DNA of 64,000 nucleotides. It comes from Takakia lepidozioides (Eukaryota > Streptophyta > Takakiopsida > Takakiales > Takakiaceae). Made by a program: the position numbers and the translations under genes. This document shows positions 32,420-43,905 of the stretch, piece by piece; positions within the stretch are counted from its first letter, which is position 1, and the number at the start of each line of letters is the position of its first letter. The stretch is taken from contig CM060732.1 of the NCBI GenBank assembly GCA_030704615.1, positions 10,540,001 through 10,604,000 of the forward strand. Direction: 5' to 3'. Under the pieces are notes generated by a model, which saw nothing but the letters and a program-made list of their open reading frames with translations, searched no databases and was not told where the DNA came from.

Positions 32420-34962
32420 ATAAGGTGACTATCAAAAACCGGTACCCTTTGCCAAGGATCGACGACCTCTTCGATCGGTTGGCAGGAGCGAAGTATTTCA
32501 GCCGGATCGACTTGCGCTCCGGCTATCACCAAATTCGGGTGGCGGAAGGAGATGAGGAGAAGACCGCGTGCAGGACAAGGTATGGTTCATATGAGTTCTT
32601 GGTGATGCCTTTTGGGCTCACCAATGCACCAGCGACATTTAGCACGCTGATGAACAGCCTTTTCCAGGAGTGGTTGGATGACTTTGTGATCGTGTACATC
32701 GACGACATCTTGGTGTACTCGAAAACAAAGGAGGAGCACCTGGAGCACCTCAAAAGGGTGTTCCAAAAATTGCGAGAAGGGAAGCTGTATGCCAAAGCTT
32801 CAAAGTGCGAATTCGGGGTCACAAAAGTGGAGTTCTTGGGGCACGTGATTACACAGGATGGGATCAAAATGGATGACAGAAAGGTGAGGGCGATCTTGGA
32901 CTGGGAGCCTCCGACTTCGGTCCCGGGAGTGCGATCCTTCCTAGGACTCGCCTCCTATTACCGGAAGTATGTGAGAAATTTCGCCAAGATCGCGGGGCCG
33001 CTGTCGGACCTTCTGTGTAAATCCAAAGTCTGGGTATGGAACACATTTTGTGGCCAAGCTTTTGCTGAATTGAAGCAGCGGATGACGGAAGCTCCAGTCT
33101 TAAAAATCCCGGAGTTCGATCGTCCGTTTGAGATTCATACAGATGCATCGGACTTCGCAATTGGGGGTGTACTTATGCAAGATGGACGTCCAGTGGCTTA
33201 CGAAAGTAAGAAACTGAATGAAGTGGAGCGACGGTGGCCGACGCACGAAAAAGAGATGAAGGCGGTGGTACATTGCCTTGAACTCTGGCGCCACTATGTT
33301 GGTTCCAACCCAGTGAAGGTGTTCACGGACAATGTCACGGTGAAGTATTTTGCCACGCAGCCCAAGTTGTCCCCAAAACAACTTAGGTGGCAAGATACTT
33401 TGGCAGTGTTCGACGTGGATATCCAGTACAAACCGGGACGGGACAATGTGGTGGCCGATGCTTTAAGTAGAAAGCAGCAGCTCTTGTTGGTGTACAAGGG
33501 CGAGACGGCGCTCCAAAGGAAGATCCGGAAGGCTTGCCGGAAGGATGAGCTGGCAAAGTGCGTGATGCAGAACTTGAGAATGGGGGTTAAATCGCAGTTC
33601 CACTTGCAAAACGGACTGCTCCGGTATAAGCAAAAACGTCTCTATGTGCCAAAGGGAGGGATCAGGGATAGTCTCTTGAGAGAATGCCATGATAGCCCGC
33701 TTGCGGGCCACGGTGGAGCCAAGCGCACTGCGGCACTCTTGAAGAAAGAGTATTTCTGGCCCAAACTGAGGGAGGAGGCAGAGGAGTATGTTAAGACATG
33801 CACCACATGCCAACAAAACCGGAGCGAGTATAAAAAGCAAGCGGGGCTGTTACAACCCTTGCCGATTCCAGAGGGGACTTGGGAAAGCGTCTCGATGGAT
33901 TTCATGACTGCTATGCCGCTGTCAAAAGGATTCGATGCAATCATGGTGGTGGTAGATAGGTTCAGTAAAATGGCCCATTTCATCCCCACCAAGGAGACGG
34001 CAACTGCGCAGGAGACAGGGCGACTTTACTTCGCCCACGTCTTAAAGCATCATGGAGTCCCGAAGGATATTGTCTCGGACCGCGATCCAAAGTTTACGAG
34101 TAAATTCTGGAGAGCACTTTGGAAGAAGATGGGGACGAGGCTGAAGATGAGCACCGCCTTCCGACCTACGACGGACGGCCAAACGGAAAGAGTGAATTCC
34201 GTAGTGAAGCAATTCTTGCGGAATTACGTGTCGGCAGACCAATCAGACTGGATGGAACACTTAGACGCGGCAGAGTTCTGTTATAATAACACAGAACACT
34301 CCGCGACGGGAGTTTCCCCTTTTGTGTTGGTCTATGGAAAAGCACCTCTGGTGCCGACAAGTTGGGCCGCCCAGGACGTTGAGGAACCGGCAGTAGCGGC
34401 GGTACTGGAAGAACGCGAGCGTTTGTTGAAGCTCGCAAAGTACAACATTGCCAAAGCTAGGAAACGGTATGAAAGGCAGGCGAATCGGAAGCGGAGGGAA
34501 GTGAAGTTTGAGGCAGGCACAGAGGTCTGGTTGAACATCAAGAATTTTCGACTACCTCCGGAAATGAGTCCGAAGTTCGTACCTCCGTATGCGGGTCCCT
34601 TTCGCATTCGGAGGGTTATGAATGAGGATGTGTATGAATTGGAGCTGCCAGCAAACAGCAAGGTGCACCCAGTATTCCATGTCTCCCTTTTGAAGCCTTA
34701 CTTCAAAGATGAAGCACGTCCGAATCGGCAGCAAGTGTTGCGTCCGCCACCTATGCTGTTGGATCATGAAAATGAACCCGAGTACGAGGTGGAGGCAATA
34801 CTTAAGTCGAGGAGGTTCAAGAACCAAGAAACGGAGTATCTCGTCAAATGGAAGGGCTATCATCTTGTGGAGGCATCTTGGGTGCGTGCCTCAGAAATGG
34901 GAAACGCATCCGAGGCAGTTGCAGCGTTCGAAGGGCGACCTCAAAAGCGGAAGAAGCGTTGA
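32359..34962 (+). CDS. Pol ORF: RT, RNase H, integrase, chromodomain
   Basis: 867 residues without a stop. RT about 1-170 with [13 protein letters not shown] (catalytic YIDD) and [13 protein letters not shown]; RNase H about 250-375 ([37 protein letters not shown]); integrase zinc domain about 440-490 (H-H-CTTCQQ), DDE core about 505-660 ([30 protein letters not shown]); C-terminal domain, and chromodomain about 800-855 ([20 protein letters not shown]). Chromodomains of this lineage bind modified histone H3 and direct integration toward heterochromatin. The RT start is in the previous ORF because of a one-base deletion. Confidence 0.95.
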   Translation: MLFADKKDGTLRMCVDYRALNKVTIKNRYPLPRIDDLFDRLAGAKYFSRIDLRSGYHQIRVAEGDEEKTACRTRYGSYEFLVMPFGLTNAPATFSTLMNSLFQEWLDDFVIVYIDDILVYSKTKEEHLEHLKRVFQKLREGKLYAKASKCEFGVTKVEFLGHVITQDGIKMDDRKVRAILDWEPPTSVPGVRSFLGLASYYRKYVRNFAKIAGPLSDLLCKSKVWVWNTFCGQAFAELKQRMTEAPVLKIPEFDRPFEIHTDASDFAIGGVLMQDGRPVAYESKKLNEVERRWPTHEKEMKAVVHCLELWRHYVGSNPVKVFTDNVTVKYFATQPKLSPKQLRWQDTLAVFDVDIQYKPGRDNVVADALSRKQQLLLVYKGETALQRKIRKACRKDELAKCVMQNLRMGVKSQFHLQNGLLRYKQKRLYVPKGGIRDSLLRECHDSPLAGHGGAKRTAALLKKEYFWPKLREEAEEYVKTCTTCQQNRSEYKKQAGLLQPLPIPEGTWESVSMDFMTAMPLSKGFDAIMVVVDRFSKMAHFIPTKETATAQETGRLYFAHVLKHHGVPKDIVSDRDPKFTSKFWRALWKKMGTRLKMSTAFRPTTDGQTERVNSVVKQFLRNYVSADQSDWMEHLDAAEFCYNNTEHSATGVSPFVLVYGKAPLVPTSWAAQDVEEPAVAAVLEERERLLKLAKYNIAKARKRYERQANRKRREVKFEAGTEVWLNIKNFRLPPEMSPKFVPPYAGPFRIRRVMNEDVYELELPANSKVHPVFHVSLLKPYFKDEARPNRQQVLRPPPMLLDHENEPEYEVEAILKSRRFKNQETEYLVKWKGYHLVEASWVRASEMGNASEAVAAFEGRPQKRKKR

Positions 34963-34983
34963 TGGGGACATCAACCTTGGAGC

Positions 34984-34995
34984 GTGGGGAGGAAA
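34984..34995 (+). other. Polypurine tract
   Basis: GTGGGGAGGAAA immediately before the 3' LTR; primer for plus-strand DNA synthesis. Confidence 0.75.
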
Positions 34996-36591
34996 TGCAT
35001 GCTTAGCCCGGTTTAGCTAGCTCAGGAATCCGATTGCAAAAACTTGTATTGTACAAAAATTTGTGATAAAGGAAATGGGTTCCAAATATTGTGCGTCCTA
35101 TTGTGTTTGGAATGGTGATGCATGGTGTGGTTGGCTGGTGTGTAGAATGCATGCTAGCTTACAAAAGTGGGAGAGGTAATTTGGGTTAATCGTGTGTTTG
35201 CGCAGTGCCGAAATCGGGTGACTCCCATCCAAGGGGCTAGGAAACTTGCGCCTTATTTGGGAGTTCAAGTGCTAGTGCGCACCTGGCGCGTGCGCGTACT
35301 ATAACTGCGCTACCGAGGGGGTTGCCTTGTAGTGCGGGCTAACGCGGAAGCTACGTGCTTCCGTTCACGTACTATAATCGTGTAGCCTCGGGACGAAGTC
35401 GTAGTGCGGCTTCGGCGTGTTCCCGTACCTCAGGCCAGCATTCCAAGGCGGACCCAATTGTAGTGATTGGGGCGCACGGTTGGTTCAAGGTTATCTTCCT
35501 AGTCAAAGAGGGTTCCAGGTGAACCCTTGCTCAAGGTGATGCCAAAAGCGGCATCATGAGCGATCGCAAGCAATGTTGTTGCAGTAAGGCGATTCGATCC
35601 TCGGGGAGGATCGTTCCTTGGCCTTGAAGTAGGCCAAGAAGAGTGCACTGGGAGGAGCTGGAGAGGCTCCACCCTTGGCCGGGACTTGGAGGAAGTCGGC
35701 CGAACTAGCTAGTGGAGAGTGGAGTCAAGTGTGGGGTTTGGTTCTTTGCCATGGGACGCCATGGTATGGAAACAAACTCCTTGATGTGGGACGCCACAAC
35801 TTGGATGTTCGTTTCTACAAAATGGACAAGTCGATGAGGACATCGACTCCCTGTTGGTAGGGGTGTGTGTCGCGGCCCTTTGCCTTGAGGGCAGGGGGTC
35901 GGGACACATGAGGGGCTGCCCCTGTGGTGGGGGCAGCGGCAGCGATAGGTATGGGGGGCTGAAGCACCCTTGAGTGCCCAAGGCACTCAAGGAGGCGGAG
36001 GCGCTCACTAGGTGGAGCCCCGCACACCGGGTTGCGGTGGAGGTGGCTCCACAAGGGGTGGTGGTAGCTTAGTGGGACTTAGTGGGGGTGGCATAGGACT
36101 CACCATGGGGTGGAGACCTCGAGGTGGGAGTCGTGGGGAGTCTTGGGACTCATCACGGTCCATTGGGGCCGCGGTGAGTGGGCCAAGACTCACCGCGACT
36201 CACCACCGGGAGTCGAGGGTTTTCGTGGTGGTTCGCCATAAAATGGCATGGCTGGTTATGAAACCCCCGCGGACAGCTACAGAAGTATATATAAGGAGTA
36301 GTAACCCCGAGAACGGTGCAAGCCCGTTGGTGACCAAAAACTAGTGAGTAAGCGAGCGAGCCGGAAAGCGACCAAAGAGTGGGGAGCTGTTCCGGACTGC
36401 CATCTACCAAAGGGAATTCTCCTAGTCCCAAATAGGTGGAGGGTTTAGAGGGAAGCGGAAGGGGACCGTTATGTCCCGGTGAGCAGCCGAAACTCCAAGT
36501 TGGCCCGGCGGCCAGGTTGGGAGTCAGGCGCGCGCATCAAAGCGAGTAACTATGACTTGAAGGGGAGTTTACCGAACTGAGGTGTGCGACA
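34996..36591 (+). repeat. 3' LTR of the young chromovirus
   Basis: 1596 bp, TGCATGC..GCGACA, near-identical to 28752-30346. Its end falls inside a satellite unit that continues at 36592. Confidence 0.92.
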
Positions 36592-37625
36592 CACCTATCT
36601 TAGGGTGAAATGAACCCTTCACTGCCAGCTCAGACAGTGTGCGGCAACGCACACTGTTTGAGCTGAACATTTCAATGTTTCAGGGTGCAAAATTTGGACT
36701 TCAGGGGCACCTATAATAGGATGAAATGAACCCTTCACTGTCAGCCCAAACAGTGTGCGGCAACGCACACTGTTTGAGCTGAATATTTCAATGTTTCAGG
36801 GTGCGAAATTTGGACTTCAGGGGCACCTATGTGAGGATGAAATGAACCCTTCACTGTCAGCCAAAACAGTGTGCGGCAACGCACACTGTTTGAGCTGAAC
36901 ATTTCAATGTTTTAGGGTGCAAAATTTGGTCTTGCTGTCTGTTATCTGAGGTTGAAATGAACCCTTCACAACCAGCTCACACAGTGTGCGGCAACGCACA
37001 CTGTTTGAGCAGATCTTTTCAATGTTTTAGGGTGCAAAATTTGGTCTTGCTGTCTGTTATCTGGGGGTGAAATGAACCCTTCACTGCCAGCTCAGAAAGT
37101 GTGCGGCAACGCACACTGTTTGAGCTGAACATTTCAATGTTTCTGGGTGCAAAATTTGGACTTCAGGGGCACCTGTTTGAGGATGAAATGAACCCTTCAC
37201 TGTCAGCCCAAATAGTGTGCGGCAACGCACACTGTTTGAGATGAACATTTCAATGTTTCTGGGTGCAAAATTTGGACTTCAGGGGCACATATGTGAGGAT
37301 GAAATGAACCCTTCACTGTTTGCCCAAATAGTGTGCGGCAACGCACACTGTTTGAGCTGAACATTTAAATGTTTTAGGGTGCAAAATTTGGTCTTCAGTG
37401 TAACATTTCTGGGGATAAAATGAACCCTTCACTGTCAGCTCAAACAGTCTGCGGAACCGCACACTGTTTAGGCAGAACATATCAATATTGAAGGGCGCAA
37501 CCTTCGGCCCTCATGGGCACATATCTGAGGATGAAATGAATCCTTTACTGCCAGCTCAAACAGTGTGCGGCAACGCACACTGTTTGAGCAGAACTTTTCA
37601 ATGTTCTTTCCCTGTGAAAATCGGG
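36592..37625. repeat. Hairpin satellite, about nine units of about 115 bp
   Basis: Each unit has TGAAATGAACCCTTCACTG, then a perfect inverted repeat CAGTGTGCG / CGCACACTG around a GCAA loop, then ATTTCAATGTTT and GGGTGCAAAATTTGG. In the best units the stem extends to 16 bp (GCTCAAACAGTGTGCG with its complement). The stem is the best-kept part; unit eight has paired changes near the loop (GCGGAACCGC). The array lies between the chromovirus LTR and the ParB-methyltransferase gene. Confidence 0.9.
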
Positions 37626-37769
37626 AACATAGGGCAGGTCCGTGAGGATCAATGAACACTTACCTGGCAGCTCAAAGAACACTTACCTGTTTGATCCCAC
37701 TTTTTCATGCATCAGTCGACGTTTCATTCCTCTCTTATAAGAATTGAGTGAACAACCTTGCAGGAGAAA

Positions 37770-40700
37770 ATGCAAAGTGTGGCGGATGAGGTCCCTCAGG
37801 GTCAGGGGAAGGAGACCATAGTTGATGTTGACGATGAGTTTTATGAAAGCAAAGCCGCTGAGATGCTGGGGGGTCAAAAGGTGAACTCTCAGCTTGTGGT
37901 TCAAAGTATGCTTGCTCCTGGTGGGAGGTTGAAGATTCCCCTGTGTAGGTTGGTTTCCATGCCCGTCGTTCGTCCACCCCTTGTCAAAGACATTCTCAAG
38001 CTGGAGGCCGAGTTTGTTCATGGGTATTTGGATGGATCCGCAGTCTTTTACGTTTCTACTAGGGATTCTAGAGGTAACGAGCTCCTTGTGGATGAGTCAA
38101 TCGTCGACTCCTGGGACCCCATTTGGAGACAGGTGAACGAATCCTTCGAACTTCTTCTCTCCAGGAAACCTTCCACCCAGGTATTCTCGGGGAAGATGTT
38201 TCACGTTTGGGATGGCAACCACCGGTTGCTTGCATGGATGGCTGTCATTGGGAGGCTGCACTCACAGGAGGAAGAGTGGCATTACTCTGTTCGATCGATG
38301 GTGCTTGATTGTGACGACAACATGATGGGTCTTCTGACGGCAATGAATGATGTGAACAGGTTGGTTTCTCATTGTACATGTTGCACTTCTGGTTCCGTTC
38401 TTCCTTGATTCAAGTCCTTGAATTACATTCTGAAATTCAGATATCATTCTGCAGAGGGACGGAGACATCGCATGTCAAAACGAGTCTGGTTCACACACTG
38501 TATAGGATACAAAGGATCGGGCAGATGCCCTTGACCAACTTCAAGACCATCCTTTCGGCAGAGATGTATAAGAAATGCGAAAGCTCCAAGACTTCGGAAA
38601 CATGGTACTCGTTGACCCGTGAGGCTTTCATGGAGTACATGTACACGGTGAGATACATCTTCCTTCATCTGGCCTTTCCATATTCCTGCTTCCACATGTT
38701 TGTTTCTGTCTGTCTCCCTTGACCTTGGATTGATGCAACTCTCTTGCATTCCCTTGCAGCAAGACATTGCAGATGCAGGGGAGCGTGGCAAACTGGAATA
38801 CTATAGCTCTACCCCTGAGGAGAGAAGGACAGCAAAGGGGGTTGAAAGTCACATCCAGAAGGAGATGAACGCTACAAGAAGGACAATAATGAGTGCTTTT
38901 GTGAAGCAGTTGAGAATGGCCGACCCATCATTCGGGCCGCAGTTTCTCCTGGAGATAAAAAACCATTATAACAAGCCAGGCAAGCCGGAGATGGCCCAGG
39001 AGAAGTTGCACAGGTTGTCTACCGCCGTCGTGTCTTCTGAACAGAAGGTGAAGTGGCTACAGATATGGAACTCCGATCCCACAGTTAGGGATACCCACAT
39101 GTTCCCAAGGCCAGAGAAAGAGAAGAAGACCCAGCGTGTCGTTCCTGTCAGTGACAATGTGCTGGACACCTGGCTTCACAAGGCCACTTACTGGAGCCAG
39201 GTGTGATGTCCTCTCGTATCTCACTTTCTTTTCTCTTTTCCTGTCCTTCTCTTCCCATTGCCTCTTACATTCGCTGTGACTGTTTTTGGGTTCATTCTTC
39301 CATTTCAATTGTTTTGCAGTTGGAAGAAAGGGCCCGATCGGTTCTGCATACTCAGCTGGCTGACTATGGCATCACTATGACAGCTCCGAAGGTCTCCTTC
39401 GAAGCTTACATGAGGAAATGGAGAGCCACAGTGTGGCACTCTGGTTTCTTTAGAGAGTTCAGCAAGGAGGGTGGCATCAGTCGAACAAATGAGCTTGACC
39501 AGCAGGAAAAAGGAGAGGAAGCCTGGAAACGATGCCTTTATAGGTGCACACCCTTGCACTCTTTACTTGTGTTGTGGTTGCAATGTGTTGTGTGGCATAC
39601 TGTTTAAGGGGGTCTTCCTGGTGTGTTGAAAAAGCTGGGACACAATATGTGCACTGGAAAATGAGGCTGTGTCTGTTCCTGCAGGTACATTAGGTTTGTT
39701 CTCTTGGAAGAGAATTGCTTGGACAAACATCCAGATTTCGTGGACCTTTTGCTTGTCCCTGCTGGCAACCAGACCATGTTCACTGCTGGGATCTTGCATG
39801 ACTGGGGCCCAGACCATCTTTCTTCTTGTGGTTGGTATTTGGATTGCCCTCCTTCAGAGACCCCAGCTGTAGAGTTGTCTTTGAGGAGAGAGAATGACCG
39901 TATTGCAGCCACTGCCGCAGCAGGGGACCTCGACATTCATGAGCGTAATCTGAGGACTCTTGCAGAGAAGGAGCCTCCCGCTCAGGATACCCCGGGTAGA
40001 GGAAGAAAGGCAAAGGGAAAAGATGTTGCTGGTGTTGTGGGGAAGGGAAGGGGTAGAGGGAAGGTGGCACAAGGGCAGGGAAGTGTTGCAGCTATTGGCC
40101 CTGTGGAGCATGTCCAGCAGACTCCACCGCATGGTAGGGGATCCGGGAGAAAAAACAAGGGGGTGGTTGATCCCAAGGACCCGTACCATGCAGTGGAACA
40201 TCCCACGAGGGTCATTCGTCCAACCAGGTTGGAGATTGCCAACGTCGGGTTCCTTGCCATGATGGAGTCGAAGAAATCTGATTACAAGGGCGAACCATCA
40301 CCAGTGTGGGAGAGGATTGTCGAGTTCCTCAGCACGGTGCGTGTTCTCTTTGGGTTCTGTGGCTTCTGCTCTCTTTGTCTGCTGTGGGCATGGATCGTTT
40401 ATAAACTTGTCAGAATTCCATTGTATTTTTGTTTGCAGGCTAAAATGACCAAATCGTGGGTGAACGGGAAGGAGAAGCCATATGCAGCGGAACTCATCAT
40501 CTTGGACATCCCTGATGGGTTGGCAGTCCCGGATATCCCTCCATCGGGTGCTTGTCCGGGTTGGAATGCATTTGATGAGCGCTACTGGCGGTGGGTTTTT
40601 TCCTTTTGCAACTTCTTCCTTTCCGATGCAGGTGTTTTGGTTCTCATCCAGTCCATCGATGTTCGGTGTCGCCGTGCCCTTGCCAGCTATTTGAAAGCCT

Positions 40701-41882
40701 CGGGCATGAGAGTCGTGAAGACATGGAATTGTGTGAACAACATGTACTTTACGAAGGGGGATCGTCCGGGAGAGATGGTGAGTTTCCCTTCTTCTTCCTC
40801 TTCTTTTTTGTTCTGGGATTGTGTTGTATAGGTCGCTCGAACTCATATGTAGGGGCCCGATTTTATTTTGGTTCTTAGTTCCTTGTGGATGTCATGTTCG
40901 CAGACTCGTCTGTTTGAAGCTGTTTGTCTCGTCCGGGTGCATCCACCAACGACTCCGGCCGGCATTACGGAGTTTGCCATCACTCACGGGGGCAAGTTCA
41001 TAGATGACAGGACAGATCCTCCCACGGATGACATGCATCACAACTACGTCGACAGCAACTTGTGCTTGCGAAGGGGAATGGGGTTCCTTGGAGAGGGGCG
41101 AGGGAGAGGAGCCCGGCTTTCATTCAAACGATTGTGGAGTGCTGCACCTACACAGACGCCAGAGTTCTGGATTTGTCGATGGGCACAGGTTCGTCTCTTC
41201 AACATTCACATTTCATGAGGTTTGATTGAGCTTGCACTTTCAGCACTTTCCACCGTTCCGAATGTGTCTTCAATGTCTGCTTACTTCATTCTATTCCACT
41301 GCAGGTGCTTCGTACCACGCTTGCAAGGCCAGTGCGCGACATGTCTTTGGGATTGAAGGGGATGCTGAGATTTACAAGAACCTCCTGATGGGTTTGGGTG
41401 GACACACTTCTCAGGTCCTTCCGAAGCCCCGTCCCGCTGATACTGGTACAGAGGAGACTTCTGACAAGGAGCTGGACTCCGACTTTGCCTGTGAGTAAGT
41501 TCAACCTGTGCATGCTTGCATTGTTGTTTCAATATCGAGAATCGCTGTTCTTGAGGCAAAGTGCACATGGGAGACATCCTCTTCGTTGGACTTGTGCATT
41601 GCATCATTGTGTTAAAAATGGGATTTTATGGACATGTGTAGGAGTCCGCGTGCTTCCACTTGCCCTCCTGGGCTATCACACCTATTTGGACTTGTTTTCA
41701 GTCCTCCTCGGTCTTGTGTGCTACCTGTCTATGCGGAGGCACTCGCAGCAAGCATGTCCGTTCATGGCACTCAGAGTCCACCTTGCGATGGCCTTCGTAG
41801 AACACGTGGTGTTGGGGCCAGAATCTTTGTAGATGACATAGCACAGGAGGTGGACACTGATTGTGATGACTGCGACACTTGA
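37770..41882 (+). CDS. ParB-like domain joined to an amino-methyltransferase-like domain, nine exons
   Basis: Exons 37764-38359 (ATG 37770), 38455-38647, 38760-39200, 39320-39543, 39685-40336, 40439-40777, 40904-41188, 41305-41494, 41702-41882; all introns GT-AG with matching phase. Residues about 50-195 resemble a ParB/sulfiredoxin-like fold with WDGNHRLLAW (D148-R152). A basic Gly/Lys-rich linker follows. In exon six LIILDIPDG (D723) sits where N4/N6 DNA methylases have DPPY, and the exon 7/8 join reads ARVLDLSMGTG then HVFGIEGDAEIYKNLL, a typical SAM-binding motif I. The order DPPY before motif I is that of beta-class amino-methyltransferases, often fused to ParB domains in phages. Exon seven needs a one-base change (about 41024-41060) to join its two halves, so this copy may be a recent pseudogene. 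About 1030 residues. Substrate unknown; the altered DPPY makes catalysis doubtful. Confidence 0.7.
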
Positions 41883-42315
41883 TATGAAGTATTATTTTGG
41901 TTTAATTCTGGGACAAATTTGAAATGGGATGGTTGTGTGTCCTTATTGTCCTCTTTGCAATGTGTGCGTGGAATTCACATTCATGGTTCCAAACTATTGT
42001 TGGAGATGGGGGTTGCATGGACTGCCCGGATTGTTCCTTCAATATATTTGTTGTTTTGTGGACCTCACAGACTTGAGTACATTGCAAAAACAAACAAACC
42101 ACTTTGTTCTCAATTCTCAATTCTCCCCACATCAACCCGCGGAAATAGGTGACACCACTCGGAAATAGGTGACATCCGCGGAAATAGGCACTGTTTGCAT
42201 GCTGACGTGGCGTGAGCCTGTGCTGGGCTCACGCTTTCCTGGGCTCACAGGCTCACGCCTCCAGGCTCACGGAATAGCACCCCCCCAACGAAGCAACGAA
42301 GCAACCACGAGTGCA

Positions 42316-42999
42316 ATGGCAGAAAACATCTTCAACTCAACGGCTGATTCCACACTGCAGAGAGAAAGAGAGAATCAACAGTCAGAAGGAGGGGACCAGC
42401 CGCAGACCAATGAAGCAACATCCATGGAAATTAGCCATGTTAACACCGAAATCCAGCAGACAACACCCGCAAAGGCCACACAACCAGGAACTGAGGAGAG
42501 AGCCATAGTGGTGCAGCAACAGCAGGTGGTGCAAGAGGCACAAAGTCAGCAGCAGCAAGACAATAATTCCAATTTGGAATTACTACTCGCACAACAGGTC
42601 CTGGATACAACAGCATGGGACACAGGTTTGGAAGAAGCGCCACAGAATGTAATTCTGCAGGCAATACAAGCGTTGGGTCAAGTAACGGCCTACATGGACA
42701 GGGCCAAGGATTACATAAGCCCGGAGAACCTTAGCATGATCTTAGACCACATCAAAGAAAAACACCGGAGGGAATTGGCGACAGCAAGAACAGTATGTAA
42801 CCACGAGGTTACAATCGCATCATTGGAGGATCAAAAGACTACCATACTTCGCCAATACAACACTTTAATAGAACGCAGAGACGAGTGGGAACAGAAGTGG
42901 CAAAGACAGAGAGACGAAACACGCAATGTCCAAGCTGACCTCGATGCAGAAAGAGAGCGATCTCGGAAAACGGAGACAGAGGTGGAAACACTCACATGA
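42316..42999 (+). CDS. Hypothetical coiled-coil protein, Gln-rich
   Basis: Starts MAENIFNSTADSTLQRERE; about 227 residues. The middle is rich in Gln (QQQQVVQEAQSQQQQD), the C-terminal half is a charged coiled coil (EDQKTTILRQYNTLIERRDE) ending at TGA. No family recognised. It resembles the N-terminal ORFs that precede gag in some retroelements, but nothing else of such an element follows. The frame is open further upstream to 42169. It lies 430 bp after the ParB-methyltransferase gene. Confidence 0.4.
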   Translation: MAENIFNSTADSTLQRERENQQSEGGDQPQTNEATSMEISHVNTEIQQTTPAKATQPGTEERAIVVQQQQVVQEAQSQQQQDNNSNLELLLAQQVLDTTAWDTGLEEAPQNVILQAIQALGQVTAYMDRAKDYISPENLSMILDHIKEKHRRELATARTVCNHEVTIASLEDQKTTILRQYNTLIERRDEWEQKWQRQRDETRNVQADLDAERERSRKTETEVETLT

Positions 43000-43104
43000 C
43001 ATGTGCAGTAGTTGCCAAGCGCTCATACTCAGAATGAAAGGAAGAAATGAAACTCACCTACATGACGTCAAACAAAGTACGTATCAATTTTGACCATTTC
43101 AAGG

Positions 43105-43835
43105 AAAAACCCATATTCACAATAGATATTAGATTGGTACCATGCTGTAAAATGAAAAGTAATAGATGAAAATTGATGCCTATATTATGTACAAAACAAC
43201 ATACTATTAACTACAGTATTATGAAGACGTAAACATGCTGTACAATTATCATGAGTGAAAACCAACAAGTTTGGAACACATCTAAATGAAAATTCAAACT
43301 CTATGTTCATGAAATCAAACTTATATCATTGTGAATCGAAAGAAAATTGATAACTATACAATAGATATCAGATTGGTATTATGCTGTAAAATGAAAAGAA
43401 ATAGATGGAAACTAATGTCTACACTATGTACAAAACAACATACTATTAACTACAACATTATGAAGATGTATGCATGCTCTACAATTATCATGAGTGAAAA
43501 CCAGCAAGTCTGAAACACATCTGAAATAAAATTCAACAATATGTTTGTGAAACCAAACTCATATCATTGTGAATCAGAAGAAAGCTCATAACTACATAAC
43601 AGTTATCATATTCGTACCATGCTGTGAAATAAAAAGAAATAGATGAAAACTGATGCCTACACTATGTACAAAACAACATACTATTAACTACAACATTATG
43701 AGACATATGCATGCTGTACAATTATCATGAGTGAAAATCAACAGGTTTGAGCATATCTAAATGATATTCAAACTCTATGTTCATGAAACCAAACTTGTAT
43801 CATTGTGAATCGGAAGAAAACTGATAACTAGAAGT
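43105..43835. repeat. AT-rich tandem repeat, about 239 bp x 3
   Basis: CATGCTGTAAAATGAAAAG recurs near 43141, 43380 and 43618 (diverged), and GTACAAAACAACATACTATT once in each unit. About three units, mostly AT-rich and without coding potential. Confidence 0.8.
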
Positions 43836-43905
43836 AAAACAATGTCAAATCTGCATTTTCAAATATGTCATTTTATAAAGTCAAAAACATAGGATTAGAA
43901 CTTAC

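Larger units (their letters stand above)
28752..36591 (+). mobile_element. Young chromovirus (Ty3/gypsy) retrotransposon
   Basis: LTR 28752-30346, primer site 30349-30360, gag-protease ORF 30476-32419, RT-RNaseH-integrase-chromodomain ORF 32359-34962, purine tract 34984-34995, LTR 34996-36591. By eye I find only six differences between the two 1.6-kb LTRs, half of them homopolymer length changes, so insertion is recent. Apart from the break between the two ORFs (and an unclear gag start) the coding region is clean. Confidence 0.93.

Noticed and set aside
36592-37625. CRISPR array
   Set aside because: Units repeat over their whole length, there are no unique spacers, and the genome is eukaryotic.
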